Shown piece after piece: positions 1 through 8,471 of a stretch of DNA of 31,139 bases. The notes beneath the pieces were generated by a model. The model was not told where the DNA came from. It saw nothing but the letters and a program-made list of their open reading frames with translations, and did no database searches. The stretch is taken from the NCBI GenBank assembly GCA_964450355.1, contig CAYVDH010000020.1, positions 1-31,139 of the forward strand, written 5' to 3'. How positions within the stretch are numbered: position 1 is the first letter of the stretch; each line of letters opens with the position of its first letter. Position numbers and translations under genes: made by a program. The DNA comes from CAYVDH01 sp964450355. Its GTDB lineage: Bacteria; Bacteroidota; Bacteroidia; NS11-12g; UBA955.

Positions 1-1
1 G

Positions 2-112
2 CGGATAATCAATGCCGACGTGAATGGAGCATTAAAAATTAAAAAAACAATAACTAACTCATTTTATATGAACATATCAACCAACCATTGTCTTCGTTTA
101 ATGCCATTATAG
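2..112 (+). CDS. Possible C-terminal fragment of an IS200/IS605-type TnpB, cut by the window edge
   Basis: The second forward frame is open from the window edge to a TAG at 110-112 and begins RIINADVNGALKIKK. The string INADVNGA matches the third RuvC-like catalytic block near the C-terminus of TnpB/OrfB proteins (NADxNGAxNI), whose Asp is an active-site residue. After this motif the reading frame (residues after KK) does not look like a usual TnpB tail, and its last 59 bases run antisense to the 3' end of the methyltransferase gene. This suggests a decayed or truncated transposon end rather than an intact gene. The rest lies outside the window, so intact versus remnant cannot be decided. The call rests on one short motif. 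Confidence 0.42.
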   Translation, partial: RIINADVNGALKIKKTITNSFYMNISTNHCLRLMPL

Positions 113-785
113 TGAAATTTTCATCTTTTTTAATCGACTCATAACTCCTAAAATGCTTTAAATGATGTATGTCGTCTAAAATCAAATAAAAAGGCTTATT
201 CTGCATTGTTTCCATTACTTTTAAAAACTCTAAATACCCTATACCTCCAGCCGAATCAAGCAACACCAATGGTTTTTCATTCTTGTATTTATCCAATAAA
301 TCAATCAACAAATTTTGCGTCCCCTTGTAATCCCCCATATTGTCTATGCCTATCTTTCTCTTAAATCTATTCCAAATGCTTATTTTCTCTCCTAACATGT
401 TTGATATTTTTCCCTTTATCTCTTTCATGTAAAACTTTTGTGGAGTAAACACATCGTCAATGTACACATTTGGATATTTTTGATGATGTATTATAGCCTC
501 ATCTGTTTTGATGAAACGAACGGCATCTGAATAGCTCACTGACAACCCACAGAGGGGTTTAATGAAATCATAATGCTTTAAATTTTCTAAGGCTTCTTGG
601 TGAATTTGTTTATCTACTTCGATGGTATAAAACTCGGGTTTAAATATTCCAACTTGTTCAATGACTTGTGCAAGTGTGCTTGTCGAACCCAACCCCCTGA
701 AAGTACCACTTTCTATGATGCAAGTAATTTTATGTTTTAAAAACAATTGAGTCAAAGCCTCTTTAAAGCCAACATCATCTGACAT
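54..785 (-). CDS. Putative class I SAM-dependent methyltransferase-like protein
   Basis: The product is about 243 residues with a Rossmann-like pattern. A glycine-rich loop after a hydrophobic strand (IIESGTFRGLGS) is followed by a strand ending in acidic residues (FYTIEVD), then later strands LVLLDSAGGIG and FYLILDDIHHLKHF. This resembles small sugar- or antibiotic-tailoring methyltransferases, but no family signature fixes the substrate. The frame stays open to a TTG at 824. I prefer the ATG at 785 because a good promoter (TTG, 18 nt, TACTTTTG) occupies 822-850 and its -7 element covers that TTG. There is no signal peptide, so it is probably cytoplasmic. It lies 3' of the subtilase in the same direction and faces the TnpB-like tail. 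It could instead be a hydroxylase-like member of the same fold. Confidence 0.6.
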   Translation of the reverse strand: MSDDVGFKEALTQLFLKHKITCIIESGTFRGLGSTSTLAQVIEQVGIFKPEFYTIEVDKQIHQEALENLKHYDFIKPLCGLSVSYSDAVRFIKTDEAIIHHQKYPNVYIDDVFTPQKFYMKEIKGKISNMLGEKISIWNRFKRKIGIDNMGDYKGTQNLLIDLLDKYKNEKPLVLLDSAGGIGYLEFLKVMETMQNKPFYLILDDIHHLKHFRSYESIKKDENFTIMALNEDNGWLICSYKMS

Positions 786-821
786 CGAAATCGAAGATTG
801 TTTGTGTTGTGAATACTTAAT

Positions 822-850
822 CAAAAGTATGTAATCTAGTGTTTTATCAA
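822..850 (-). promoter_or_regulatory. Bacteroidota-type promoter for the methyltransferase-like gene
   Basis: On the minus strand a -33 TTG (848-850) is followed after exactly 18 nt by TACTTTTG (822-829), a full match to the Bacteroidota -7 consensus TAnnTTTG. It overlaps the last codons of the subtilase gene and would start transcription about 30 nt before the ATG at 785. This argues that the downstream gene can be expressed independently of the protease. Confidence 0.6.
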
Positions 851-3800
851 TTTAATGGTACTTATTTCGCCATTAGCAGTCACTCTAATGATGTAAACTC
901 CCTTCGCTAACTCTTGAATGTTTAAATCCGTATCTAACTCCGCTGGGTAATTGTACTCTCTTGATTGTATCAATTTAGAATTGATATCAAACAATTCTAT
1001 TTTTAAATCTTTTGCCAATTGATTCAAATGAATGGTTACTTGACCTTGTGTTGGGTTAGGATACACTTCAACATTGAACTGTTTAAAATTAGCAGGATCG
1101 TTATTGTACACCATCTCACACAGAGTATCAGTACACCCAATTGCATCAATTAAATATCTACACACTTGAAACACCCCGTAGTTTTGATATTGGTGAGTAA
1201 CAATGCTATCTGAATGATTCAAAGTTATTCCATCACCCCAACTTATTTCAGAACTAAACGCTCCTACTTTGTTCGCTTTCATTTTAACTTGCTTATTCGT
1301 TATCTTAAACAAACTTAAATTGTTTGAACTAAAATCACTGACCAATACATCCACTTTTACCATGCTGGTATCGCTGCATCCATCATTCAATTCTACCATG
1401 TAACTTTCGGTTGTGGTATTCTTTAAGTTTTGCAACAAACCACTGCTTAATTTATCCCAATTTGCACCTACTTGTTTTGTAGTGTTCACAGTAAATTGAA
1501 CCAGTTTGTCGTCATAACTGCATTTTTGAATCACCGTAGGATTTAACTTTAACTTAGCTCCAACATCTACTTTTACAAAATTTGTCACAGTGTCTTTACA
1601 GCCGTCAATGGCTTGGTACTGGTATGTTTTTGTTGTAAATGAATCAACTACAATTTCATTTGATAGGTTGCTGTTCCAATACAAAGTTTGTGTCCCATTT
1701 TTTCCATTTTTAAATGCTGATTTAAGTTTTAAATAATGACCATAACAAGTATTTGTATCTTGAATGGTAATAAGTTCAAGTGGTAAAAACATGTTGGAAT
1801 TGAATGAATCAGTTGCCGATGGCACAGTACAACCATCTGTCACAACAGCTTTTATAAGTTGTGTTTTTTGTGGTGTGTAATTTATTTCTACTCCTGTGAT
1901 CATCATTGGCAACCAAGTTACTATTTGAGAATTTGGTTTACCACCAGTAAACTGTGCTTTTAATTTAACTGTTTTGTTATAACACAAGGTATCTAATTTA
2001 TCAATGCTAATATTCAATGGTTCGCGCATTACTACAAATACTGAATCTTTGACAGCAGGACTACATCCATCGCTGATGGTGGCAACATACCAACTATTAT
2101 TTAAAGGAATTAAACTTGGGCTGTATCCACTTAAACCTGAGTTTTTCCAATTGATGTTTCTACTGGAAACTCTTCCACCATTTACTGTAGTAGATAAGTT
2201 CAATACATTGCCCCAGCAAAGAGTATCACTGTTGCTTTGTACATCAAGACTCAAGGCAGGCAAAACAGAAATTGTTAAACTGTCTGTTGAAGGAAGCTCA
2301 GTACAATTATCAGTTAAGGTAACTTTGTATTGTTTATTTAATGTTAAATTCTCAGAGCGGTTGGCTCCCGAAATTCCTATATCAGACCAAGTATAAACAT
2401 AATTTTTATTGCCTCCACTGGCTTTAGCTCTAATATTAGCTTTGCCAGCATAACAAATGGTAGAATCGCTGTTTAAATCCACCTTGAGTGGGTCTCTCAT
2501 TTTAATATAAGATTGCTTTATAATGGTATCTGGATAACAACCATCAAATACCCTGAATAATACAGTTTGATTGTAATTGATTTTTCTATTGATAACATAT
2601 TTTTTTACGCTTGAGTCGTCTGTATCAATTATCAATTGGTTTTGCCCCGGTTTACCTCCTGTTAACACTGGTTGTATCTTCAAGTTTTCACCAATACAGG
2701 CAATTAATGTATCAGCAATATTAATCCCTGGAGTAGCATACAAAGTGTATTCATTTTTCCCATTCTTATTTGCAGGATTAGTAGGAATAAATGTACTGAC
2801 ACTACCGCATAAATTCTGTACACTTGCCCATATTTTTTTAGTGGAATTTACCTTAGTTAAATGACTGGTTTCAAACCCAGATTTAAGCAATACATTGATG
2901 TTTGCCGAGTCATTGTACCATGTTATCACTGGTTTAATTTTACTTTTCACTACCAGAGAATCTTTGACAACACTGCCAAAACAGACAACTGAATCTCGGT
3001 TCACAAAATTAACTTGAAGATTGGAATCCAAATTGATTAAAGCTGTACGTGAATACACTGGTGCTTGGCACACATTGGTGTATTTTCGTCTTACTAAATA
3101 TTTGTACAAGCTGATGTATGTTTTTAAATTTATAGAATCATTGGTATTGGCAAAATTAATCCATGTACTTGCATTATCAGAACTGTATTCCCAAGTTTTG
3201 GTGATAGTAGCAGTTCCAGTTACAGTAGATTTAGAAAACACCAAATTGGAGTAACATGTTGTCACATCGTTAGGCTGAATCACAAGTCTTGGTGGTTTAT
3301 TTGCTGTGAGTGGTGTTGCAGAAATGGCTCTTGCCCTGTTGCTTTCTGCTCCATCATTCGTTTGTCTTGACACACTGAACCAATAAGGTACATTGTTATT
3401 TAATTTAGAAATTAAAAAAGCAGTATCTACAGTAGTTCCTTGTTGAGTCATTTTACCATCTTGCAACATGTACACTCTATAAAATTTAGTGTTAGGAGAT
3501 TTTCTCCATTTTAAATACACTTGGCTATCGCATACCACTGTGGTAATTCCGTTTACAATTCCTGCAATATTAAACACTGCATCGCTTGAATCTTTTGTAC
3601 TACCACTACTTACTTTAATTAACGCTTTTGAAGTACTAACAGTATCCGAAAGGGATTGCCAAGTATAATAATTTTGTGAATTAGGAATATTGGTAACTAT
3701 ACTTACCCATGTTTTGCCATTGTCTCTAGAAAAATCAACATTGTAGTTTCCAGTCACTCCCCTTGAATCCCATCTAATGGTTTGAGCTTTGCTGGTATTA

Positions 3801-5578
3801 GAAGGAGCTTCCATTGTTTCATTGCCATTAGGATAAGTGACCCTGATGCCTTTACTGTGTTTAAAATAGGTAATTGCAAATGCTTGGTTACCCGACACTA
3901 TGCTTTTACCATGTACTTTAAAGATGTATCTTCCTTTGATTGGATTTGTAATGGTAACTTGTTCTATGTTATTTATACTGTCTCTTTTGCGAACAGCTAC
4001 AGATGATGGACTTACAGGATTGCACCACCAAGGCCTATAGATTGCACCATTTGAATCTGTAACAGTCAAATCCAAATCATTGAACAACTTTGGATTGCTG
4101 CTTGGCGACACTTCTTTGTCGTTGTATGTCAACATTACTCTCAGTTCATGTAATCCTGAAGGCAAGTAAATGGTATCGTAATAATAATTATTATTGCCAA
4201 CACTGTCAATATTCCAAAAACCTGAATCGATGAGGTTAACACCCATAGCTCCATTGATTCTTCCAAATCCATATTTGTAATCAGGACCAGCATTTCCCAA
4301 ATCATCTGCTGTGTTTGATACGATGTTTTTACTTAAGAAATTGGGTGGTGTGTATCCGTATTTATTTGCAAATTTTTCATACAACAAGGCAATAGTACCA
4401 GAAGCACCAGGACATGCCATGGAAGTACCATTCCATCCTCCTGCATAAGAGTTGTTATCTTGTGTACTGTAAACATTCACTCCTACAGCACTTACCTCTG
4501 GCTTAAACCTTCCATCTTGAGTTGGTCCCATGCAACTAAAGGAGGCATCGCCATCTTGAAAAGTAACGGCTGCAACTGACAATGTATTTTTCGCGCTTTG
4601 AAACCCCGGCAAAATGGTTTTATACCCACCTGCAACACAATTCATTCCTCTTGAATTTCCTGCTGCAAACACATGCAACAAATCGGTATATTTACGAGAT
4701 AATAAGTCCATTTCATAACTGGTGCCATCGTACAATGCAAAATCAGCACAGTTGTTTGTCCAATATCCATAAGAATTTTGAGTCAATACATAACCAAATT
4801 TATTTTTGTTGGTATCCATTTCAACAGGAATATCACCATTAAAATCCCAACTGTAAAGCTTGGCTTCTGGAGCCATTCCCATTGCCAATGGCTCAAGATT
4901 TCCAGCTCCACACACTGTTCCAGCAACGTGTGTAGCATGGCTATTTTGTGAACCTGCTTTTCCAATGATCATTCTTCCAGAAAAATCTATGTGATTTCCA
5001 ACTGTACCTCCATCCCATTCACCAATTTTAACATTTTTCCCTGTCAATTTGGTACTAAATGGAAAATTAGCAGCTAATTCGGATGCCCTGTGATTGGTTC
5101 GTCCAACGTGATTAAAGGTTTCAACTTGTGGATGTTCAAATGTTACAGATTTTACAAATTCTTGTCTTAGTAATAATTCTAAATTCAATGTATTTACTGA
5201 CAATTTAATGGACAAAAAACTTGAACGTTCTGCCAAAGTTAACCATTGATTCTTTACTATAAATTTTTTCAATTCAACAAACGAATTATCATTGTAAACA
5301 TAGACATTGATGGTATTTAAACCAGAATCTTGTTGCCAATAATTTATCAATTTAAATCGACTTGAAACTGGCTGTAATTCAGATGTTCTTAGTGAACTAG
5401 GGTATTGAAACCATGCACTGTCATGGTTGTAATAATCTACCAATTTTATTGAATTATTTTGCTTGAATTTCGCATGATAATCGTTAATACTGATTAAAGA
5501 ATAAGCAACATCTTCTTGTTGAGATTTTAATGAAAGTGAATAAAATAGAAAAATTAAAACGGTAATGGCTCTAGTCAT
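836..5578 (-). CDS. Secreted S8 subtilisin-like serine protease with cysteine-paired repeats, PKD and T9SS sorting domain
   Basis: This 1580-residue exported endopeptidase has a signal peptide (residues 1-19, cleavage near LKSQ). The S8 catalytic domain spans about 165-450: Asp189 in IGEWDGG, His214 in NSHATHVAG, oxyanion Asn308 in AAGNS and Ser386 in GTSMACPG. The His loop reads HATH rather than the usual HGTH. A beta-sandwich (about 455-575, NDLDLTVTDSNG and later VTITNPIKGRYIFKVHG) resembles the domain that follows the KP-43-type catalytic domain. Next come a region with a fibronectin-III look (about 675-755), eight Cys-paired modules (about 770-1410), a PKD-like domain (about 1420-1490, ISWGDG) and a T9SS type A domain (YPNPTQGQV, about 1503-1580). 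The likely fate is T9SS secretion and cell-surface attachment or release. The upstream promoter is at 5587-5615. The substrate is unknown. Confidence 0.93.
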   Translation of the reverse strand: MTRAITVLIFLFYSLSLKSQQEDVAYSLISINDYHAKFKQNNSIKLVDYYNHDSAWFQYPSSLRTSELQPVSSRFKLINYWQQDSGLNTINVYVYNDNSFVELKKFIVKNQWLTLAERSSFLSIKLSVNTLNLELLLRQEFVKSVTFEHPQVETFNHVGRTNHRASELAANFPFSTKLTGKNVKIGEWDGGTVGNHIDFSGRMIIGKAGSQNSHATHVAGTVCGAGNLEPLAMGMAPEAKLYSWDFNGDIPVEMDTNKNKFGYVLTQNSYGYWTNNCADFALYDGTSYEMDLLSRKYTDLLHVFAAGNSRGMNCVAGGYKTILPGFQSAKNTLSVAAVTFQDGDASFSCMGPTQDGRFKPEVSAVGVNVYSTQDNNSYAGGWNGTSMACPGASGTIALLYEKFANKYGYTPPNFLSKNIVSNTADDLGNAGPDYKYGFGRINGAMGVNLIDSGFWNIDSVGNNNYYYDTIYLPSGLHELRVMLTYNDKEVSPSSNPKLFNDLDLTVTDSNGAIYRPWWCNPVSPSSVAVRKRDSINNIEQVTITNPIKGRYIFKVHGKSIVSGNQAFAITYFKHSKGIRVTYPNGNETMEAPSNTSKAQTIRWDSRGVTGNYNVDFSRDNGKTWVSIVTNIPNSQNYYTWQSLSDTVSTSKALIKVSSGSTKDSSDAVFNIAGIVNGITTVVCDSQVYLKWRKSPNTKFYRVYMLQDGKMTQQGTTVDTAFLISKLNNNVPYWFSVSRQTNDGAESNRARAISATPLTANKPPRLVIQPNDVTTCYSNLVFSKSTVTGTATITKTWEYSSDNASTWINFANTNDSINLKTYISLYKYLVRRKYTNVCQAPVYSRTALINLDSNLQVNFVNRDSVVCFGSVVKDSLVVKSKIKPVITWYNDSANINVLLKSGFETSHLTKVNSTKKIWASVQNLCGSVSTFIPTNPANKNGKNEYTLYATPGINIADTLIACIGENLKIQPVLTGGKPGQNQLIIDTDDSSVKKYVINRKINYNQTVLFRVFDGCYPDTIIKQSYIKMRDPLKVDLNSDSTICYAGKANIRAKASGGNKNYVYTWSDIGISGANRSENLTLNKQYKVTLTDNCTELPSTDSLTISVLPALSLDVQSNSDTLCWGNVLNLSTTVNGGRVSSRNINWKNSGLSGYSPSLIPLNNSWYVATISDGCSPAVKDSVFVVMREPLNISIDKLDTLCYNKTVKLKAQFTGGKPNSQIVTWLPMMITGVEINYTPQKTQLIKAVVTDGCTVPSATDSFNSNMFLPLELITIQDTNTCYGHYLKLKSAFKNGKNGTQTLYWNSNLSNEIVVDSFTTKTYQYQAIDGCKDTVTNFVKVDVGAKLKLNPTVIQKCSYDDKLVQFTVNTTKQVGANWDKLSSGLLQNLKNTTTESYMVELNDGCSDTSMVKVDVLVSDFSSNNLSLFKITNKQVKMKANKVGAFSSEISWGDGITLNHSDSIVTHQYQNYGVFQVCRYLIDAIGCTDTLCEMVYNNDPANFKQFNVEVYPNPTQGQVTIHLNQLAKDLKIELFDINSKLIQSREYNYPAELDTDLNIQELAKGVYIIRVTANGEISTIKLIKH
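1376..3256 (-). repeat. Tandem Cys-paired Ig-like modules inside the subtilase
   Basis: This stretch encodes residues 775-1401 of the subtilase. First cysteines fall at 775, 866, 961, 1042, 1121, 1199, 1278 and 1353, and their partners at 837, 924, 1014, 1092, 1172, 1250, 1327 and 1401. The last six modules have a period of about 75-81 residues. Each has a DT(x)CY/W-like start, a GG- or NG-containing turn, a Trp in most copies, and an end reading (D/N)GC or DNC. The copies are diverged at the sequence level. They look like a beta-sandwich stalk with one disulfide per module, which is inference. Confidence 0.75.
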
Positions 5579-5586
5579 AGTTGATT

Positions 5587-5615
5587 CAAATATACAGAAT
5601 AATCGACAATCACAA
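5587..5615 (-). promoter_or_regulatory. Bacteroidota-type promoter for the subtilase gene
   Basis: A -33 TTG (613-615 of the 5000s, i.e. 5613-5615) is separated by 18 nt from TATATTTG (5587-5594) on the minus strand, matching TTG...TAnnTTTG. The -7 element ends 8 nt before the ATG at 5578, implying a very short leader. It lies in the 128-bp divergent region shared with dapD. Confidence 0.6.
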
Positions 5616-5706
5616 ACAAATTGACATTAAAATACATGATTTTATCAACTTGATTAAGCCAATGTGGTATAAATTACTTTTTTTTGCAATGAAATATTCA
5701 GCAAAC

Positions 5707-6531
5707 ATGACAGAAATACAAAACCTTCAAACCATCATAGAAAATGCTTGGGACAACAGAGAGCTTTTAAAAGCTAAAGACACTCAATCAGCTATTTTTA
5801 CTTTAATAGAGCAGTTAAACCAAGGTGCTATTAGAGTAGCTGAGCCTAAAGAAGACAAATGGCAAGTGAATGAATGGGTAAAGAAAGGTGTTATCTTGTA
5901 TTTTCCATTAACTCAAAACAATACCGAAAAAATAGGCGCTTATGAGTTTTATGACAAAATACCTTTAAAATCTAATTATGCTGAACAAGGTGTTAGAGCT
6001 GTGATGGGCTCTGTAGCTCGTTATGGAGCATTTATAAATAAAGGAGTTATCCTTATGCCTAGCTTTGTCAATATTGGAGCTTATGTAGATAGCGGAACCA
6101 TGGTAGATACTTGGGCCACAGTAGGCAGTTGTGCTCAAATTGGAAAAAATGTTCACTTAAGTGGAGGCGTTGGAATTGGTGGAGTATTAGAACCCGTTCA
6201 AGCTGCTCCAGTTATCATCGAAGACGATTGTTTTATTGGTTCTAGATGCATCGTAGTAGAAGGTGCACACATAGGAAAAGAAGCTGTTTTAGGTGCTGGA
6301 GTAACCATCACTAATTCCACCAAAATAATAGATGTAACTGGACCTGAACCAGTAACATACAAAGGTTATGTTCCTGAGAGAAGTGTTGTCATCCCTGGCA
6401 GTTATGAAAAAGAATTTGCTGCTGGAAAATTTCATGTTCCATGTGCTTTAATCATTGGAAAAAGAAAACCAAGTACCGACCTTAAAACCTCTCTTAATGA
6501 TGTATTAAGAGAATACAATGTTGCTGTGTAA
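5707..6531 (+). CDS. dapD: 2,3,4,5-tetrahydropyridine-2,6-dicarboxylate N-succinyltransferase
   Basis: DapD transfers succinyl from succinyl-CoA to tetrahydrodipicolinate in the succinylase branch of meso-DAP/lysine synthesis, in the cytoplasm. The 274-residue product has an N-terminal helical part (TEIQNLQTIIENAWDNRELL) and then a left-handed beta-helix of hexapeptide repeats (GAFINKGVILMPSFVNIGAY, then GGVGIGGVLEP, IIEDDCFIGSRCIVVEGAHIG). It ends with the typical C-terminal segment containing a KRKPSTDLKTSLNDVLREYN-like stretch. The frame is open back to a TTG at 5581 and also has an ATG at 5689. I chose the ATG at 5707 because it gives the family's usual length of about 270-275 residues and starts at the conserved helix. 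Its stop shares a base with the start of the next gene. Confidence 0.95.
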   Translation: MTEIQNLQTIIENAWDNRELLKAKDTQSAIFTLIEQLNQGAIRVAEPKEDKWQVNEWVKKGVILYFPLTQNNTEKIGAYEFYDKIPLKSNYAEQGVRAVMGSVARYGAFINKGVILMPSFVNIGAYVDSGTMVDTWATVGSCAQIGKNVHLSGGVGIGGVLEPVQAAPVIIEDDCFIGSRCIVVEGAHIGKEAVLGAGVTITNSTKIIDVTGPEPVTYKGYVPERSVVIPGSYEKEFAAGKFHVPCALIIGKRKPSTDLKTSLNDVLREYNVAV

Positions 6532-7610
6532 TGAATATTGGGTTTGATGCCAAAAGGTATTTTCACAATCAAACTGGGTTAGGAAATTATAGCCGCGACC
6601 TTATAAATGAATTAATAAAAGGCAATCCAAACGACCAATTTTATTTATTTGACAAAAAACCTTCAACCAATGATTTCCCTCAAAATACTCATGTAATTTC
6701 TCCCAAAAAAAAATTATATTTATGGAGAGAACATGGAATCATTAAAGACATTGAAAGCAACAACATCGATGTTTTTCATGGACTAAGCAATGAAATCCCT
6801 TTTGGCAAATGGAATTCAAATATCAAAAAAGTTGTCACTATTCACGATGCCATTTTTAAAGCATTTCCATCGTATTACCCCCTTTTGGATAGAACCATTT
6901 ACAACTTCAAAACCAAACATGCCATTAACAACAGTGATAAAATCATTTGCACAAGCAATGCTACTGCCAATCAATTAAAACACTATTACAATGCAAACTC
7001 AGATAAACTAATAACCATTTATCAAACCTGCCATTCATCTCATTGGGAAATTTACACCGAAAACCAAATAAATGCATTTAAAATCAAATACCAATTACAA
7101 CACCCTTTTATTTTGTATTTAAGTAGTTTCCAAAAAAGGAAAAACCATTTAAACTTATTAATTTCTCTAAAAAAAACTCAAAATAAAAACATCCATTTAG
7201 TGTTTGCAGGTAAAGGAAATGAAACCCTGAATTCTTGTAAACAATATTGTGCAGAAAACAACTTAAACAATCAAGTTACTTTTATACATGACATCCCATT
7301 GTCAGATTTACCCCTGCTATACCGCAGCGCCAATGCATTTATATACCCTAGCTTAATAGAAGGTTTTGGCATCCCTTTGATTGAAGCTGCTTGTGCCAGA
7401 CTTCCGATTGCAGCATCGGAAATAGAAGTTTTCAAAGAAATTGCCCCAAAAGATACAATTTACTTTAACCCCAATGACCCAGACAGCATTGCAAGTTCAC
7501 TTGAGTCTTTACATCACAGAAATGATAAAATAGATTACTCATTGGAGTTAGAGAAATTCAACAAAACAAACACTGCAAATCAAGTGTATCAATTATACAA
7601 ATCAATGTAA
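6531..7610 (+). CDS. GT4-family glycosyltransferase
   Basis: This is a retaining nucleotide-sugar glycosyltransferase of the GT-B fold (359 residues). The N-terminal half begins NIGFDAKRYFHNQTGLGNYS, the typical donor/acceptor loop with the GxGxY pattern. The C-terminal half carries AGKGNE and the EX7E motif at Glu277/Glu285 in IEGFGIPLIEAACA, the family's nucleotide-sugar binding signature. There is no membrane segment, so it probably works at the cytoplasmic face on a polysaccharide, glycolipid or protein-glycan acceptor. Its ATG shares one base with the dapD stop codon (TAATG), so translation is probably coupled, although the functions appear unrelated. The last 9 bases overlap the 3' end of the convergent gene. 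Acceptor and sugar cannot be inferred. Confidence 0.9.
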   Translation: MNIGFDAKRYFHNQTGLGNYSRDLINELIKGNPNDQFYLFDKKPSTNDFPQNTHVISPKKKLYLWREHGIIKDIESNNIDVFHGLSNEIPFGKWNSNIKKVVTIHDAIFKAFPSYYPLLDRTIYNFKTKHAINNSDKIICTSNATANQLKHYYNANSDKLITIYQTCHSSHWEIYTENQINAFKIKYQLQHPFILYLSSFQKRKNHLNLLISLKKTQNKNIHLVFAGKGNETLNSCKQYCAENNLNNQVTFIHDIPLSDLPLLYRSANAFIYPSLIEGFGIPLIEAACARLPIAASEIEVFKEIAPKDTIYFNPNDPDSIASSLESLHHRNDKIDYSLELEKFNKTNTANQVYQLYKSM

Positions 7611-8450
7611 AACAAGTACTTTATAATAGATAATTTGCTTGTCCCTAACTAGTCTAATTGTATATATTCCATTAATCAAATCCTCCATATTTACTTGGTG
7701 ATTAAAATCCTCAATTGATTTAATCATTTCCCCTTGAGCATTGTAAAATTGCAATTTATCATATTCAATATCAAGTTTCAAAAAATCGTTACATGGATTG
7801 GGATATATCAGCGATTTAACATCAATTATAAACTGCACTTTTGTGGGCAAAGATTTAATATCTCCACAACTGTCATTGCCTTTTTTTACATATATCAAAT
7901 CCTCTTTGCTGAAATTATCTTGTAATCTAGGGAATGATACGGTTTTCAATACACCTATGCCAGCTATGGCTGTTTCTATAGTGAATTTATGTTCTGATAT
8001 AATAGGAGTTTCTTTTATCTCCCTTGAATTAATTGCCAAATTGCATTCATTAAAATACACACTGTCTTTTAACGAGAATATTTGAGATTCATTTCCATTT
8101 ATTTCTATTCTAACTACTGTATCTGATTTTAAAAAAGCAGAAAAATATGGTTGATTCAATTTTCCATAGTGAAGTTCATAAATGGAATCTGATTTAATGT
8201 ATGAAAAATCACTGTATTTCCAATGATAAAATGTGGTTTTGAATTGATAAGCTATACTGTCTGCATTAAATACAGTTTTATTTGTTACTCTAAAATGACG
8301 ATACAATGGTGGACCATTGTAATCAGTTCTAATTACCCATTGTTCGCCTATTTCATAATTAAACACATCATGATTCAACAGCGTTTGAGACTTTAATTGA
8401 CTACTGTCAAATAAAACTACAAGTACAGTTAATATGAATAACCTAAACAT
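7602..8450 (-). CDS. Small secreted protein with T9SS type A sorting domain, function unknown
   Basis: The product is 282 residues. Residues 1-22 form a signal peptide (hydrophobic FILTVLVVLF, then LKSQ). The middle (about 25-205) is beta-rich with no motif I recognise; it begins with a GEQWVIRTDYNGPP segment. The C-terminal 70 residues form a T9SS type A domain: LIYPNPCNDFLKL, a central NAQGEMIKS turn and the terminal GIYTIRLV...YYKVLVLH. It follows the 547-residue protein by 21 bp in the same direction, so the two are probably co-transcribed. Its 3' end overlaps the convergent GT4 gene by 9 bp. It may be a surface-attached or released accessory protein. Confidence 0.8.
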   Translation of the reverse strand: MFRLFILTVLVVLFDSSQLKSQTLLNHDVFNYEIGEQWVIRTDYNGPPLYRHFRVTNKTVFNADSIAYQFKTTFYHWKYSDFSYIKSDSIYELHYGKLNQPYFSAFLKSDTVVRIEINGNESQIFSLKDSVYFNECNLAINSREIKETPIISEHKFTIETAIAGIGVLKTVSFPRLQDNFSKEDLIYVKKGNDSCGDIKSLPTKVQFIIDVKSLIYPNPCNDFLKLDIEYDKLQFYNAQGEMIKSIEDFNHQVNMEDLINGIYTIRLVRDKQIIYYKVLVLH

Positions 8451-8471
8451 TGAAATTAATACATAGTTACA

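Noticed and set aside
2004..4842. Several 70-130-codon open frames on the plus strand opposite the subtilase
   Set aside because: They are antisense shadows of a long coding frame with clear domains, with no starts, promoters or motifs of their own.
5581..5706. Longer dapD with a TTG start at 5581
   Set aside because: The extra 42 residues are not typical of DapD, whose usual length is reached from the ATG at 5707, and the region overlaps the divergent subtilase promoter.
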